From Pseudomonas hydrolytica (GTDB lineage Bacteria; Pseudomonadota; Gammaproteobacteria; Pseudomonadales; Pseudomonadaceae): 64,000 bases of DNA. Shown here piece by piece: positions 1 to 8,769 of this stretch. The notes under the pieces are model-generated. The model saw nothing but the letters and a program-made list of their open reading frames with translations, did not search any database and was not told the DNA's origin. The stretch lies in the NCBI RefSeq assembly GCF_021495345.1, contig NZ_CP099397.1, forward strand, positions 124,001-188,000, read 5' to 3'. Every line of letters begins with the position of its first letter. Positions within the stretch are counted from its first letter, which is position 1. The position numbers and the translations under genes were made by a program.

Positions 1-83
1 ATGAGAGCAACAGCCAGGCCATGCTGCTCTACGAGCGCATTGGCGAGCGCTCGGGCTTCGTGCAGTACCGCAAGCTGCTCTAG
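1..83 (+). CDS. C-terminal end of a GNAT-type acetyltransferase (partial)
   Basis: Only the last 26 codons are in the window, read in the frame starting at base 3 and ending with TAG at 81-83. The pattern N-S-Q-A-x-x-L-Y-E-R-x-G-x-x-x-x-F resembles the C-terminal helix and strand of GNAT N-acetyltransferases, where N-x-x-A-x-x-L-Y-E-x-x-G-F is typical. Substrate cannot be inferred. It converges on the RidA-family gene, 7 bases away. Confidence 0.5.
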   Translation, partial: ESNSQAMLLYERIGERSGFVQYRKLL

Positions 84-90
84 CTGCCTG

Positions 91-486
91 TCACGGCCGC
101 CTGGCGATGAAGTCGATCTCCACCAGCGCATGCCGCGCCAGGCCCGTGGTGCCGATGCAGGTGCGCGCCGGGCGTTTGTCTTCGGGGAAGTAGCTGGCGT
201 ACACCGCATTGAAGCGCGCGTAGTCGCCATAGAAATCGGTGAGGAAGGCGCGCGCCGAGACCACGTTCTCCAGCCCCAGGCCGAGCCCCTCGAGCACCAC
301 CAGCAGGTTGTCGAAGGTCTTGTGCGTCTGCGCCTCGATGCCCTCGGGCAGGGGCGCCGCTTCATTGCCCGGATCGATGGGCAGCTGACCGGTGATGAAC
401 ACCCAGCCATCGGCTTCGCAGGCGTGAGAAAACGGTGCGACCGGTGCGGGCGCAGCGGCGAACATATGGTATGCGGGCATCGACAT
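91..486 (-). CDS. RidA/YjgF-family protein
   Basis: A 131-residue protein of the RidA (reactive intermediate deaminase) superfamily, small trimeric enzymes that hydrolyse reactive enamine/imine intermediates. Seen: FITGQLPIDP near residue 30, the ARAFLTD segment in the middle and a C-terminal ARHALVEIDFIA block where the family keeps its substrate arginine and acidic residue (here R precedes HALVEID). The ATG at 486 was chosen over the upstream in-frame ATG at 519 because an AGGAG lies just before it. The exact substrate is unknown; it is not the canonical RidA with the IPAA signature. Confidence 0.8.
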   Translation of the reverse strand: MSMPAYHMFAAAPAPVAPFSHACEADGWVFITGQLPIDPGNEAAPLPEGIEAQTHKTFDNLLVVLEGLGLGLENVVSARAFLTDFYGDYARFNAVYASYFPEDKRPARTCIGTTGLARHALVEIDFIARRP

Positions 487-554
487 GGGCACTCCTGGTC
501 TTTGGCACGGTGGCCGCACGACGGTGCGGCCTGCTGCGACCTTAGCCTATCGAA

Positions 555-1463
555 TCAGAACACCGACCAGCCGATGCGTTCGCTGAGCAGTTCCAGTGCC
601 TTGATCCCGGCCAGGGAATTACCGGCTGCATTGAGTTCCGGCGACCACACGCACACGCTGAACTGCCCCGGCACCACCGCGACGATGCCGCCACCGACGC
701 CGCTCTTGCCGGGCAGGCCGACGCGGTAGGCGAAGTTGCCCGCTTCGTCGTACAGCCCGCTGGTGGCCATGATGGCGTTGATCTGCTTGCTCTGTCGCGG
801 CGAGAGAATCTGCTCGCCGCTGTGCTGGCAGAAACCCTGGTTGGCCAGAAAGCCGAAGGCACGCGCCAGGTCCACGCAGCTCATGCGCAGCGCGCAGCAG
901 CTGAAGTAGCTGCGCAGCACCGCCTCCACCTCGTTGTGGAAATTGCCGAACGACTGCATCAGGTAGGCCGCCGCGGCGTTGCGCGCACGGTGCTGGTATT
1001 CCGATTCGGCGACGTGGTTGTCCACCGTCACCTCTGGGTTGCCCGACAGGCGCCTTACGAAGTCGCGCATCGACAGCGCCGGTGCGGCATAGCGCGACTG
1101 GTTGATGTCGCAGATGACCAGGGCGCCGGCGTTGATGAACGGGTTGCGCGGTTTGCCACGCTCGAATTCCAGCTGCACCAGCGAATTGAACGGCTGCCCG
1201 GACGGCTCGTGCCCGAGGCGCTGCCAGATGGCCTCGCCACTGTGGCCGATGGCCTGCACCAGGCTGAACACCTTGGAAATGCTCTGGATCGAAAACGGCG
1301 TGCGCGCATCGCCGGCCACGTGCAACTGGCCATCGTTGCCGTACACGGCGATGCCCAGCTGATCGGGCACCACGCCGGCTAGCGCGGGAATGTAGTCGGC
1401 CACCTTGCCCTGGCCGATCAGCGGGCGGACCTCGTCGAGGATTTCAGTCAACAGCGCTTGCAT
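555..1463 (-). CDS. glsB: Glutaminase
   Basis: A 302-residue serine-dependent glutaminase that hydrolyses L-glutamine to glutamate and ammonia. It belongs to the beta-lactamase-like fold. Visible motifs are SIQSISKVF with the S-x-x-K catalytic pair near residue 60, NPFINAGAL near 107, and GKSGVGGG near 250. Length matches the family (about 300). It lies alone, transcribed away from the AEC transporter gene; a divergent intergenic stretch of 142 bp separates them. The symbol follows usage for the single-domain glutaminase and is less certain than the function. Confidence 0.93.
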   Translation of the reverse strand: MQALLTEILDEVRPLIGQGKVADYIPALAGVVPDQLGIAVYGNDGQLHVAGDARTPFSIQSISKVFSLVQAIGHSGEAIWQRLGHEPSGQPFNSLVQLEFERGKPRNPFINAGALVICDINQSRYAAPALSMRDFVRRLSGNPEVTVDNHVAESEYQHRARNAAAAYLMQSFGNFHNEVEAVLRSYFSCCALRMSCVDLARAFGFLANQGFCQHSGEQILSPRQSKQINAIMATSGLYDEAGNFAYRVGLPGKSGVGGGIVAVVPGQFSVCVWSPELNAAGNSLAGIKALELLSERIGWSVF

Positions 1464-1605
1464 GTTCGGGCTCGCGACGGCGCCGGGCAGCTTCCCGGCA
1501 GGTCAGTGCTAGACGCGCTTCGCCCGGCCCGGATCACAGGCAGACGCTTGCCCTGAGCGGCGCGGCCGCCTAGTCTCGGCCCTCCCCCGTTGCTGGCGTA
1601 GCCCG

Positions 1606-2535
1606 ATGTCCACCGTTCTCAACGTCCTGTTGCCGATCTTCGGTCTGATTCTGGTCGGCTATATCTGTCGCCGCAGCAATCGCCTGGGACCGACCGCTGC
1701 CTCGGAGATGAACCGCTTCGTGGTCTGGCTCGGCCTGCCCGCCCTGCTCTTCAGCCTGACGGCCAAGGCCGACTGGGCGCACATCTGGCAGCCCGGTTTC
1801 CTGCTGGCGTTCACCGGCGGCACCCTGGCGGTGTTTCTGCTCACCCTGGCCTACCGCTGGAAAACCACCGGCAGCCTGGTCGACGCCAGCATCGACGGAC
1901 TCAGCGCCGGCTACGCCAACACCGGTTACATCGGCATTCCGCTGTGCGTGCTGGTGCTCGGCGAAGACGGCATGGCGCCTGCCCTGATCGCCTCGCTCAT
2001 CGTCGTCTGCCTGCTGTTCGCACTGGCGGTGGTGTGCATCGAGGTAGGGCTGCAGAGCCAGAAGGGCCTGGGCGGAGCGATTGCCCAGGTCAGCCTGGCG
2101 CTGCTGAAGAACCCGCTGGTGGTGGCGCCGGTGCTCGGCGCGCTCTGGTCGTTCGGCGGCCTGTCACTCGCGCCGGCGCTGGACGAGTTCCTGCGCCTGC
2201 TCGGCGCGGCGACCGTGCCCTGCGCGCTGGTGTCGCTGGGCCTGTTCCTGGCGCAGCGGCAGAGCGGCCCGGCCAAGGGCGCCTGGCCGCTGGTGGCGCT
2301 CAAGCTGGTGCTGCAGCCACTGGTGACCTGGTTCATCGCCTTCGTGCTGCTCGACCTGCCGCCGTTCTGGGCTCACGCCGCCTTGCTGCTCAGTGCGCTG
2401 CCCACCGGCACCGGCCCCTTCATGCTGGCCGAGTATTACCAGCGCCAGGCCGCGCTGGTGTCGCGGGCCATTCTGTTCTCGACCCTCGGCTCGCTGCTGA
2501 CCCTGTCGCTGATCCTGCTGCTGATCACGCCTTGA
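1606..2535 (+). CDS. AEC-family transporter (auxin efflux carrier type)
   Basis: A 309-residue inner-membrane protein with about ten hydrophobic helices arranged as two halves, typical of the AEC family (malonate/malate or other organic acid carriers in bacteria). NTGYIGIPL around residue 105 is the conserved AEC N-terminal repeat signature, and TGTGPFMLA near 270 is the second-half counterpart. Its last 11 bases overlap the convergent gene at 2525-3166. The substrate cannot be inferred. Confidence 0.85.
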   Translation: MSTVLNVLLPIFGLILVGYICRRSNRLGPTAASEMNRFVVWLGLPALLFSLTAKADWAHIWQPGFLLAFTGGTLAVFLLTLAYRWKTTGSLVDASIDGLSAGYANTGYIGIPLCVLVLGEDGMAPALIASLIVVCLLFALAVVCIEVGLQSQKGLGGAIAQVSLALLKNPLVVAPVLGALWSFGGLSLAPALDEFLRLLGAATVPCALVSLGLFLAQRQSGPAKGAWPLVALKLVLQPLVTWFIAFVLLDLPPFWAHAALLLSALPTGTGPFMLAEYYQRQAALVSRAILFSTLGSLLTLSLILLLITP

Positions 2536-3166
2536 GCTGCAGCTCCAGGCCCAACTGCTGCGACAGGCAGGGCCAGCGCCGCCAGGCCGAAACGGTATCC
2601 GGCGCGGCCAGGCGTTCGCGGTAGGCCTGCACGGAAGGCTGATCGAAGCTGGCATCGTCGAGCATGCCGGCCAGCGCGTGATGCACCGCTTCGTCGAGCT
2701 GGTTGGCGAAGGGTTCGCCAATCAACTGGTGGGCGATCAGATTGGCGCGAGTGGTATCCAGCGGAATCAGCGGCTGGCCCAGGTGGGTGATGTAGCGGTC
2801 GTTGACCTCCTCCACCAGGCGGTGCGCCAGGTAGGCCTCGTCGAGCAGCCCTTCGAGCCCCTCATGGCCATCGATCAGCGGCGGCGGCTGGAGGAAGAAA
2901 TGCTCGGCAATCTTCAGCACGGGCTTGACCGCATCCTCGATGCCGGCCTCCCGCGCGACCTCCACCGCGGCGTCGAGTACCTCGGGCACCTGCTCGATAT
3001 AGGCGCTGACGAACGCGCTCAGGGCGCCCGGCGCGTCCTCCTCGGGCAGGCGAATGGACGGGTGCAGGCGTTCGAGCTGGGCCTGCAGAAACCGGGCAAG
3101 GGCCTGGCTGCTGATTTCGTGTTGTTGCGCCTGGGCGATGGACTGGCGGACGGCGGCGGTGTTCAT
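2525..3166 (-). CDS. Conserved Pseudomonas hypothetical protein (PA0104-like position)
   Basis: A 213-residue soluble, acidic, helix-rich protein with no signal peptide or membrane segment and no motif I recognise. It sits directly upstream of, and divergent from, coxB, the position PA0104 has in P. aeruginosa; that synteny is the main support. ATG at 3166 has a GGGAG ribosome site; an upstream in-frame ATG at 3178 lacks one. Function unknown. Confidence 0.7.
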   Translation of the reverse strand: MNTAAVRQSIAQAQQHEISSQALARFLQAQLERLHPSIRLPEEDAPGALSAFVSAYIEQVPEVLDAAVEVAREAGIEDAVKPVLKIAEHFFLQPPPLIDGHEGLEGLLDEAYLAHRLVEEVNDRYITHLGQPLIPLDTTRANLIAHQLIGEPFANQLDEAVHHALAGMLDDASFDQPSVQAYRERLAAPDTVSAWRRWPCLSQQLGLELQLKA

Positions 3167-3200
3167 GACTGCTCCCACAATTCAGGACATGGACGTGAAC

Positions 3201-3227
3201 CTTAGCCGGCTCCTACGGTCGGCTAAG
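3201..3227. repeat. Hairpin in the divergent cox upstream region
   Basis: CTTAGCCG (3201-3208) and its exact reverse complement CGGCTAAG (3220-3227) enclose an 11-base loop. No T-run follows on either strand, so it is not an obvious intrinsic terminator. It lies 35 bp upstream of the leftward gene and could be an operator or an RNA hairpin. Confidence 0.5.
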
Positions 3228-3358
3228 ACGCGATTGTCATAACTTTTTCATACTTATGCGAGCTCGCTATATGGCCCTGTCGTGATTGCGCTCCAGGCCG
3301 CGTCAGCCGCGGCGTTTAGGACAAGGCTTGCGAGCCTTCGGCCATTTTCGCGTGCACG

Positions 3359-3386
3359 TTGCGAGGTGAAACTCGCCGTCTATACT
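3359..3386 (+). promoter_or_regulatory. Candidate promoter of the cox operon
   Basis: The 408-base stretch 3167-3574 holds no gene. Within it, TTGCGA (3359-3364), a 16-base spacer and TATACT (3381-3386) form the best sigma-70-like promoter reading toward coxB, leaving a leader of about 180 bases. Long leaders are compatible with additional regulation (for example stationary phase or RoxSR), but I see no binding site I can name. Confidence 0.4.
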
Positions 3387-3574
3387 CGAGTTCGAAAGGC
3401 AGTACCTGATGGAACCGGACGGGCCAAGGCACGGAGAGGTTTCGACAGCAGTCGCCAGCAGTTGAGCGTGATCGCGTGGGCAGTAAGCCGGGCGCGATCG
3501 TGCCGTACGGCAGTCGATCCCTTAGCCGCAGGCTCAGCCGGCGGGATAACAAGAACAATCAAGGGGAACCCGCA

Positions 3575-4699
3575 ATGATGCGACATCCACGAGTCTGGAT
3601 GGGCCTCCTGCTGTGGCTGGCATTAGGCTCGGCGCATGCCCAGTGGACGGTGAACATGGCACCCGGTGTTACCGAGGTCAGCCGCTCCGTCTTCGATCTG
3701 CACATGACCATCTTCTGGATCTGCGTCGTGATCGGCGTGATCGTCTTCGGCGCCATGTTCTGGTCGATGATCATGCACCGCCGCTCCACCGGGCAGGAGC
3801 CCGCGCACTTCCACGAAAGCACCACGGTGGAAATTCTCTGGACCGTCGTGCCATTGGCCATTCTGGTGCTGATGGCGATCCCGGCGACCAAGACGCTGAT
3901 CGAGATCTACGACACCTCCGAGTCCGAGCTGGATATCCAGGTCACCGGCTACCAGTGGAAATGGCACTACAAGTACCTGGGCCAGGACGTGGAGTTCTTC
4001 AGCAACATGTCCACGCCGCGTAGCCAGATCAACAACCGCGAAGCCAAGGGCGAGCACTACCTGCTGGAGGTGGACGAGCCGCTGGTGGTGCCGGTCGGCA
4101 CCAAGGTGCGCTTTTTGATCACCGCCGCCGACGTGATCCACTCCTGGTGGGTGCCGGCGCTGGCAGTGAAGAAGGACGCCATCCCCGGCTTCATCAACGA
4201 GTCCTGGACGCGCATCGAGGAGCCCGGCATCTACCGTGGCCAGTGCACCGAGCTGTGCGGCAAGGACCACGGCTTCATGCCGGTGGTGGTCGAAGCCAAG
4301 TCCAAGGAGGACTTCGCCGTCTGGCTGGCCGAACGCAAGGAGGCCGCCGCCGCCGAGCGTGAGCTGACCAGCAAGGAATGGACCATGGAAGAGCTGATGG
4401 CGCGTGGCGAGAAGGCCTACCTCACCGCCTGCGCCGCCTGCCACCAGCCCGGTGGCGAGGGACTGCCGCCGATGTTCCCGGCACTCAAGGGTTCGGCCAT
4501 CGCCATGGGCCCGGCCGAGGGCCATATCGACATCGTCTACAACGGCAAGCCGGGCACCTCCATGGCCGCCTTCGGCAAGCAGCTGTCGCCGGTCGACCTG
4601 GCCGCCATCATCACCTACGAGCGCAACGCCTGGGGCAACAAGGTCGGTGACATGGTCACGCCCAAGGACATTCTCGACTTCTCGAAGGCTCAGGAGTAA
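3575..4699 (+). CDS. coxB: Cytochrome c oxidase subunit II with fused cytochrome c domain
   Basis: Subunit II of a caa3-type haem-copper oxidase, accepting electrons from cytochrome c through the CuA centre on the periplasmic face. The 374-residue protein has a signal peptide ending ALGSAHA, two transmembrane helices (about 40-110), a cupredoxin domain with the CuA ligands in GQCTELCGKDHGFM near residue 222-235, and a C-terminal cytochrome c domain with CAACH near 286. The fused haem c makes this caa3 rather than aa3. ATG 3575 follows AAGGGG at good spacing. It is the first gene of the oxidase operon, 4 bp before coxA. Confidence 0.96.
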   Translation: MMRHPRVWMGLLLWLALGSAHAQWTVNMAPGVTEVSRSVFDLHMTIFWICVVIGVIVFGAMFWSMIMHRRSTGQEPAHFHESTTVEILWTVVPLAILVLMAIPATKTLIEIYDTSESELDIQVTGYQWKWHYKYLGQDVEFFSNMSTPRSQINNREAKGEHYLLEVDEPLVVPVGTKVRFLITAADVIHSWWVPALAVKKDAIPGFINESWTRIEEPGIYRGQCTELCGKDHGFMPVVVEAKSKEDFAVWLAERKEAAAAERELTSKEWTMEELMARGEKAYLTACAACHQPGGEGLPPMFPALKGSAIAMGPAEGHIDIVYNGKPGTSMAAFGKQLSPVDLAAIITYERNAWGNKVGDMVTPKDILDFSKAQE

Positions 4700-4703
4700 G
4701 GAC

Positions 4704-6287
4704 ATGAGTGCAGTGATCGACCACGGTCATACTGACCACCACCATGGCCCGGCCAAGGGCCTGATGCGCTGGGTGCTGACCACCAACCACAAGGACATCG
4801 GCACGATGTACCTGTGGTTCAGCTTCTGCATGTTCCTGCTGGGCGGCTCGATGGCCATGGTCATCCGTGCCGAGCTGTTCCAGCCGGGTCTGCAGATCGT
4901 GCAGCCAGAGTTCTTCAACCAGATGACCACCATGCACGGCCTGATCATGGTCTTCGGCGCGGTGATGCCGGCTTTCGTCGGCCTGGCCAACTGGATGATC
5001 CCGCTGATGATCGGCGCGCCGGACATGGCCCTGCCGCGGATGAACAACTTCAGCTTCTGGCTGCTGCCGGCGGCCTTCGGCCTGCTGGTCTCGACGCTGT
5101 TCATGGAAGGTGGCGGGCCGAACTTCGGTTGGACCTTCTACGCGCCGCTGTCGACCACCTACGGGCCGGAGAGCACCACCTTCTTCATCTTCGCCGTGCA
5201 CCTGATGGGCATCAGTTCGATCATGGGGGCGATCAACGTGGTCGCCACCATCCTCAACCTGCGCGCCCCCGGCATGACCCTGATGAAGATGCCGCTGTTC
5301 GTCTGGACCTGGCTGATCACCGCCTTCCTGCTGATCGCGGTGATGCCGGTACTGGCTGGCTGCGTGACCATGATGCTGATGGACATCCACTTCGGCACCA
5401 GCTTCTTCAATGCCGCTGGCGGTGGTGATCCGGTCCTGTTCCAGCACGTGTTCTGGTTCTTCGGCCACCCCGAGGTGTACATCATGATCCTGCCCGCCTT
5501 CGGCGCGGTCAGCTCAATCATCCCTGCCTTCGCGCGCAAGCCGCTGTTCGGCTACACCTCGATGGTCTACGCCACCGCGGCGATCGCCTTCCTGTCGTTC
5601 ATCGTCTGGGCGCACCACATGTTCACCGTCGGCATCCCGCTGACCGGCGAGCTGTTCTTCATGTACGCCACCATGCTGATCGCCGTGCCCACCGGGGTGA
5701 AGGTATTCAACTGGGCCAGCACCATGTGGCAGGGCTCGATGACCTTCGAGGCGCCGATGCTGTTCTCGGTGGCCTTCGTCATCCTGTTCACCATCGGCGG
5801 CTTCTCCGGGCTGATGCTGGCCATCGCTCCGGCGGACTTCCAGTACCACGACACCTACTTCGTGGTGGCGCACTTCCACTACGTGCTGGTGCCTGGGGCG
5901 ATCTTCGGCATCTTCGCCTCGGCCTACTACTGGCTGCCGAAGTGGACCGGCCACATGTACGACGAAACCCTGGCCAAGCTGCACTTCTGGATGAGCTTCA
6001 TCGGCATGAACCTGGCGTTCTTCCCCATGCACTTCGTCGGCCTGGCCGGCATGCCGCGTCGCATTCCCGACTACAACATGATGTTCGCCAACTTCAACAT
6101 GGTGTCGAGCATCGGTGCCTTCCTGTTCGGAGCGACCCAGCTGCTGTTCCTGTTCATCGTCATCAAGTGCATCCGTGGCGGCAAACCGGCCCCGGCCAAG
6201 CCCTGGGATGGTGCCGACGGGCTGGAGTGGACGGTGCCTTCGCCGGCGCCCTATCACACCTTCAGCACCCCACCGGAAGTGAAGTAG
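4704..6287 (+). CDS. coxA: Cytochrome c oxidase subunit I
   Basis: The catalytic subunit (527 residues) carrying haem a and the haem a3-CuB centre. It reduces O2 to water and pumps protons. Twelve transmembrane helices are apparent. Seen motifs include TTNHKDIGTMY near the N-terminus, FFGHPEVY containing the CuB histidine and the His-Tyr pair, WAHHMFTVG, and the HDTYFVVAHFHYVL haem ligand block. An N-terminal His-rich stretch precedes helix I. Starts with ATG after GGAGTAAGGAC and is co-transcribed with coxB. Confidence 0.97.
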   Translation: MSAVIDHGHTDHHHGPAKGLMRWVLTTNHKDIGTMYLWFSFCMFLLGGSMAMVIRAELFQPGLQIVQPEFFNQMTTMHGLIMVFGAVMPAFVGLANWMIPLMIGAPDMALPRMNNFSFWLLPAAFGLLVSTLFMEGGGPNFGWTFYAPLSTTYGPESTTFFIFAVHLMGISSIMGAINVVATILNLRAPGMTLMKMPLFVWTWLITAFLLIAVMPVLAGCVTMMLMDIHFGTSFFNAAGGGDPVLFQHVFWFFGHPEVYIMILPAFGAVSSIIPAFARKPLFGYTSMVYATAAIAFLSFIVWAHHMFTVGIPLTGELFFMYATMLIAVPTGVKVFNWASTMWQGSMTFEAPMLFSVAFVILFTIGGFSGLMLAIAPADFQYHDTYFVVAHFHYVLVPGAIFGIFASAYYWLPKWTGHMYDETLAKLHFWMSFIGMNLAFFPMHFVGLAGMPRRIPDYNMMFANFNMVSSIGAFLFGATQLLFLFIVIKCIRGGKPAPAKPWDGADGLEWTVPSPAPYHTFSTPPEVK

Positions 6288-6297
6288 GAGGTCTGTC

Positions 6298-6846
6298 GTG
6301 AGCGAGGTCATCGCCACTCGTCGTCTGGTCACCCGCCTGCTGGTCGTGGTGGTGGTGATGTTCTGCTTCGGCATCTTCGTCCTGCCGCCGTTCTACGACG
6401 CCATGTGCCGGGTGTTCGGCATCAACGGCAAGACGGCCGGGGCCTACCAGGGCGAGCAGTTGGTGGATGAGCAGCGCCAGGTGCGCGTGCAGTTTCTCGC
6501 CACCAACGCCGCCGGCATGGTCTGGGAGTTCGGCCCGCAGGCCGACGAACTCCTGGTCCATCCCGGCGAGTCGCGCGACATGCTGTTCGTCGCCTACAAC
6601 CCCAGCGACCAACCCATGACCGCGCAGGCCATTCCCAGCGTATCGCCCTCCAAGGCGGCGGCCTTCTTCCACAAGACCGAGTGCTTCTGCTTCACCCAGC
6701 AGGTGCTGCAACCGGGCGAGCGCATCGAGATGCCGGTGCGTTTCATCGTCGACAGAGACCTGCCCAAGGACGTGAAGCACCTGACCTTGGGCTACACCCT
6801 GTTCGATATCACCGTGCGCAAACCGCCAGTGGCACAGGCTCCATAA
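6298..6846 (+). CDS. cox11: Cytochrome c oxidase assembly protein Cox11
   Basis: A membrane-anchored copper chaperone that delivers copper to the CuB site of subunit I. The 182-residue protein has one N-terminal membrane helix (about 10-30) and a periplasmic Ig-like domain with the copper-binding CFCFTQQ motif near residue 130. The start is GTG at 6298, set by a TAGGAGG ribosome site. It sits between coxA and coxC as in P. aeruginosa (PA0107). Confidence 0.94.
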   Translation: MSEVIATRRLVTRLLVVVVVMFCFGIFVLPPFYDAMCRVFGINGKTAGAYQGEQLVDEQRQVRVQFLATNAAGMVWEFGPQADELLVHPGESRDMLFVAYNPSDQPMTAQAIPSVSPSKAAAFFHKTECFCFTQQVLQPGERIEMPVRFIVDRDLPKDVKHLTLGYTLFDITVRKPPVAQAP

Positions 6847-6857
6847 GGAGAACAACA

Positions 6858-7754
6858 ATGTCGAGTCACGAAAGTCACGAGAACTATTACGTACCGGCGC
6901 AGAGCAAGTGGCCTATCGTCGCCACCATCGGTCTGCTGGTCAGCTTCTACGGTGTCGGCACCTGGTTCAACGATCTGTCGGCGGGCCGCGAAGGCTCCAA
7001 CGGCCCGCTGATCTTCTTCGTCGGTGGGCTGATCCTGGCCTGGATGCTGTTCGGCTGGTTCGGCAACGTGATCAAGGAAAGCCGTGCCGGGCTGTACAGC
7101 GCACAGATGGACCGCTCGTTCCGCTGGGGCATGAGCTGGTTCATCTTTTCCGAGGTGATGTTCTTCGCCGCCTTCTTCGGTGCGCTGTTCTATATCCGCA
7201 TGTGGTCCGGGCCCTGGCTCGGCGGTGAAGGTTCCAAGGGCATCGCCAACATGCTCTGGGAGGGCTTCGAATACAGCTGGCCGCTGCTGCAGAACCCCGA
7301 CTCCAAGTTGTTCCCGCCGCCCAGCGCGGTGATCGACCCCTGGCATCTGCCGCTGGTCAACACCATCCTGCTGGTGTCCTCCAGCTTCACCATCACCTTC
7401 GCTCACCATGCGCTGAAGAAGAACCATCGTGGCCCGCTCAAGGCCTGGCTGGCGGCAACCATCGTGCTCGCCCTGGCGTTCCTGTTCTTCCAGGTCGAGG
7501 AGTACATCGAGGCCTACACCGAGCTGGGGCTGACCCTGGGCTCAGGCATCTATGGCGCGACCTTCTTCATGCTCACCGGCTTCCACGGGGCGCACGTGAC
7601 GCTGGGGACCATCATTCTGATCGTGATGCTGGTGCGCATCATGCGCGGGCATTTCAGTGCCGATCAGCACTTTGGCTTCGAGGCGGCCGCCTGGTACTGG
7701 CACTTCGTCGATGTGGTCTGGCTGGGGCTGTTCGTCTTCGTCTACGTGCTGTAG
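6858..7754 (+). CDS. coxC: Cytochrome c oxidase subunit III
   Basis: A 298-residue membrane subunit with seven predicted helices, including the FFAAFFGALFY and HGAHVTLG segments typical of CoIII. It stabilises the catalytic core and supports proton uptake. ATG 6858 follows AAGGAG in the short gap after cox11. The next gene on this strand is SURF1; the small gene between them is on the opposite strand. Confidence 0.95.
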   Translation: MSSHESHENYYVPAQSKWPIVATIGLLVSFYGVGTWFNDLSAGREGSNGPLIFFVGGLILAWMLFGWFGNVIKESRAGLYSAQMDRSFRWGMSWFIFSEVMFFAAFFGALFYIRMWSGPWLGGEGSKGIANMLWEGFEYSWPLLQNPDSKLFPPPSAVIDPWHLPLVNTILLVSSSFTITFAHHALKKNHRGPLKAWLAATIVLALAFLFFQVEEYIEAYTELGLTLGSGIYGATFFMLTGFHGAHVTLGTIILIVMLVRIMRGHFSADQHFGFEAAAWYWHFVDVVWLGLFVFVYVL

Positions 7755-7762
7755 CGGGGGCC

Positions 7763-7966
7763 TTACCAGGTGACATGAGAGACCAGTTGCCCTGAGTAGA
7801 AGCCCCAGGCGACCAGGGCAACGGTGATGGCGGTCAGGCCGACACGGACAGTCAGCGCGCCGACCACGCGGTAACCATGGCCTTCGTCCTTGACCAGGAA
7901 GAACAGGCCGCTGAACAGGCTGGCGATGGTGGCCAGCAGCATGAGGATGATCGCGGCCTTGAGCAT
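7763..7966 (-). CDS. Twin transmembrane protein (DUF2909 family)
   Basis: A 67-residue protein with two hydrophobic helices separated by a short charged loop (VKDEGHGYR). It matches the small DUF2909 membrane protein that interrupts the cox cluster on the opposite strand in pseudomonads. It lies only 8 bp beyond the coxC stop. Role unknown; an accessory part in oxidase assembly is a guess from location. Confidence 0.75.
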   Translation of the reverse strand: MLKAAIILMLLATIASLFSGLFFLVKDEGHGYRVVGALTVRVGLTAITVALVAWGFYSGQLVSHVTW

Positions 7967-8037
7967 GCGAGACTCCGGGGGATTTGAGTGATGCAGTGCA
8001 GTATAGCCAGCAACCCCGATCGTAACGGCAGGGTGCG

Positions 8038-8769
8038 ATGAACGCCTTCCGTCCCGGTTGGCTGCCCAGCCTGCTGGTTGCCCTGCTGCTGCCCGGCCTG
8101 CTGTGGCTGGGCGTCTGGCAACTGCAGCGCGGCGAGGAGAAGCGCGCGCTACTGGCAAGCTTCGAGGCGCGGCGCCAGGCCGAGCCGATCAGTCTCGAAC
8201 AGCTCGAGCCCATGCGTGATCCCGCCTACCGCCGCGTCCAGCTGCGTGGACACTTCGATAGCGAGCACAGCCTGCTGCTGGACAGCCGCATCCGCGACGG
8301 CCATGCCGGCGTCGAGTTGCTGCAACCCTTCTACGACCAGCCCAGCGGCCTCTGGGTATTGCTCAACCGCGGCTGGCTGCCCTGGCCCGACCGGCGCACC
8401 ACGCCGCGCTTCGACACTCCCGATGGCGTGCTGCAGCTCACGGCCTGGGTCTACGTGGCGCCCTCCGGCGGTCTGAACCTGCGTTCCGGTGCGGCGACCG
8501 AAGGCTGGCCGCGGCTGATCACCCAGGTCGAGGCCGAAAATCTGTGGCAGCAACTGGGCCGCGGTGGCCTGCCGTTCGAAGCGCGGCTGGAGGACGGTCC
8601 GGCCAGCTATCGGGTCGACTGGCCGGTGGTGGCCATGAGCCCGAGCAAACACCTGGGTTATGCGGTGCAGTGGTTCGCCCTGGCGGCCGCGCTGCTTGGC
8701 CTGTTCATCTATCTCGGAATCCACAATGCACGGGAGAGTCGTCATGAACCCAGCCATCGCCATGCCTGA
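8038..8769 (+). CDS. SURF1-family cytochrome oxidase assembly protein
   Basis: A 243-residue SURF1 protein, which helps insert haem a into subunit I. It has the family architecture: an N-terminal helix (about 8-28), a long periplasmic domain beginning with the conserved PAYRRVQLRGHFD segment and containing LLNRGWLPW, and a C-terminal helix (about 210-230). It overlaps the next gene by 26 bp, implying translational coupling. Confidence 0.92.
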   Translation: MNAFRPGWLPSLLVALLLPGLLWLGVWQLQRGEEKRALLASFEARRQAEPISLEQLEPMRDPAYRRVQLRGHFDSEHSLLLDSRIRDGHAGVELLQPFYDQPSGLWVLLNRGWLPWPDRRTTPRFDTPDGVLQLTAWVYVAPSGGLNLRSGAATEGWPRLITQVEAENLWQQLGRGGLPFEARLEDGPASYRVDWPVVAMSPSKHLGYAVQWFALAAALLGLFIYLGIHNARESRHEPSHRHA

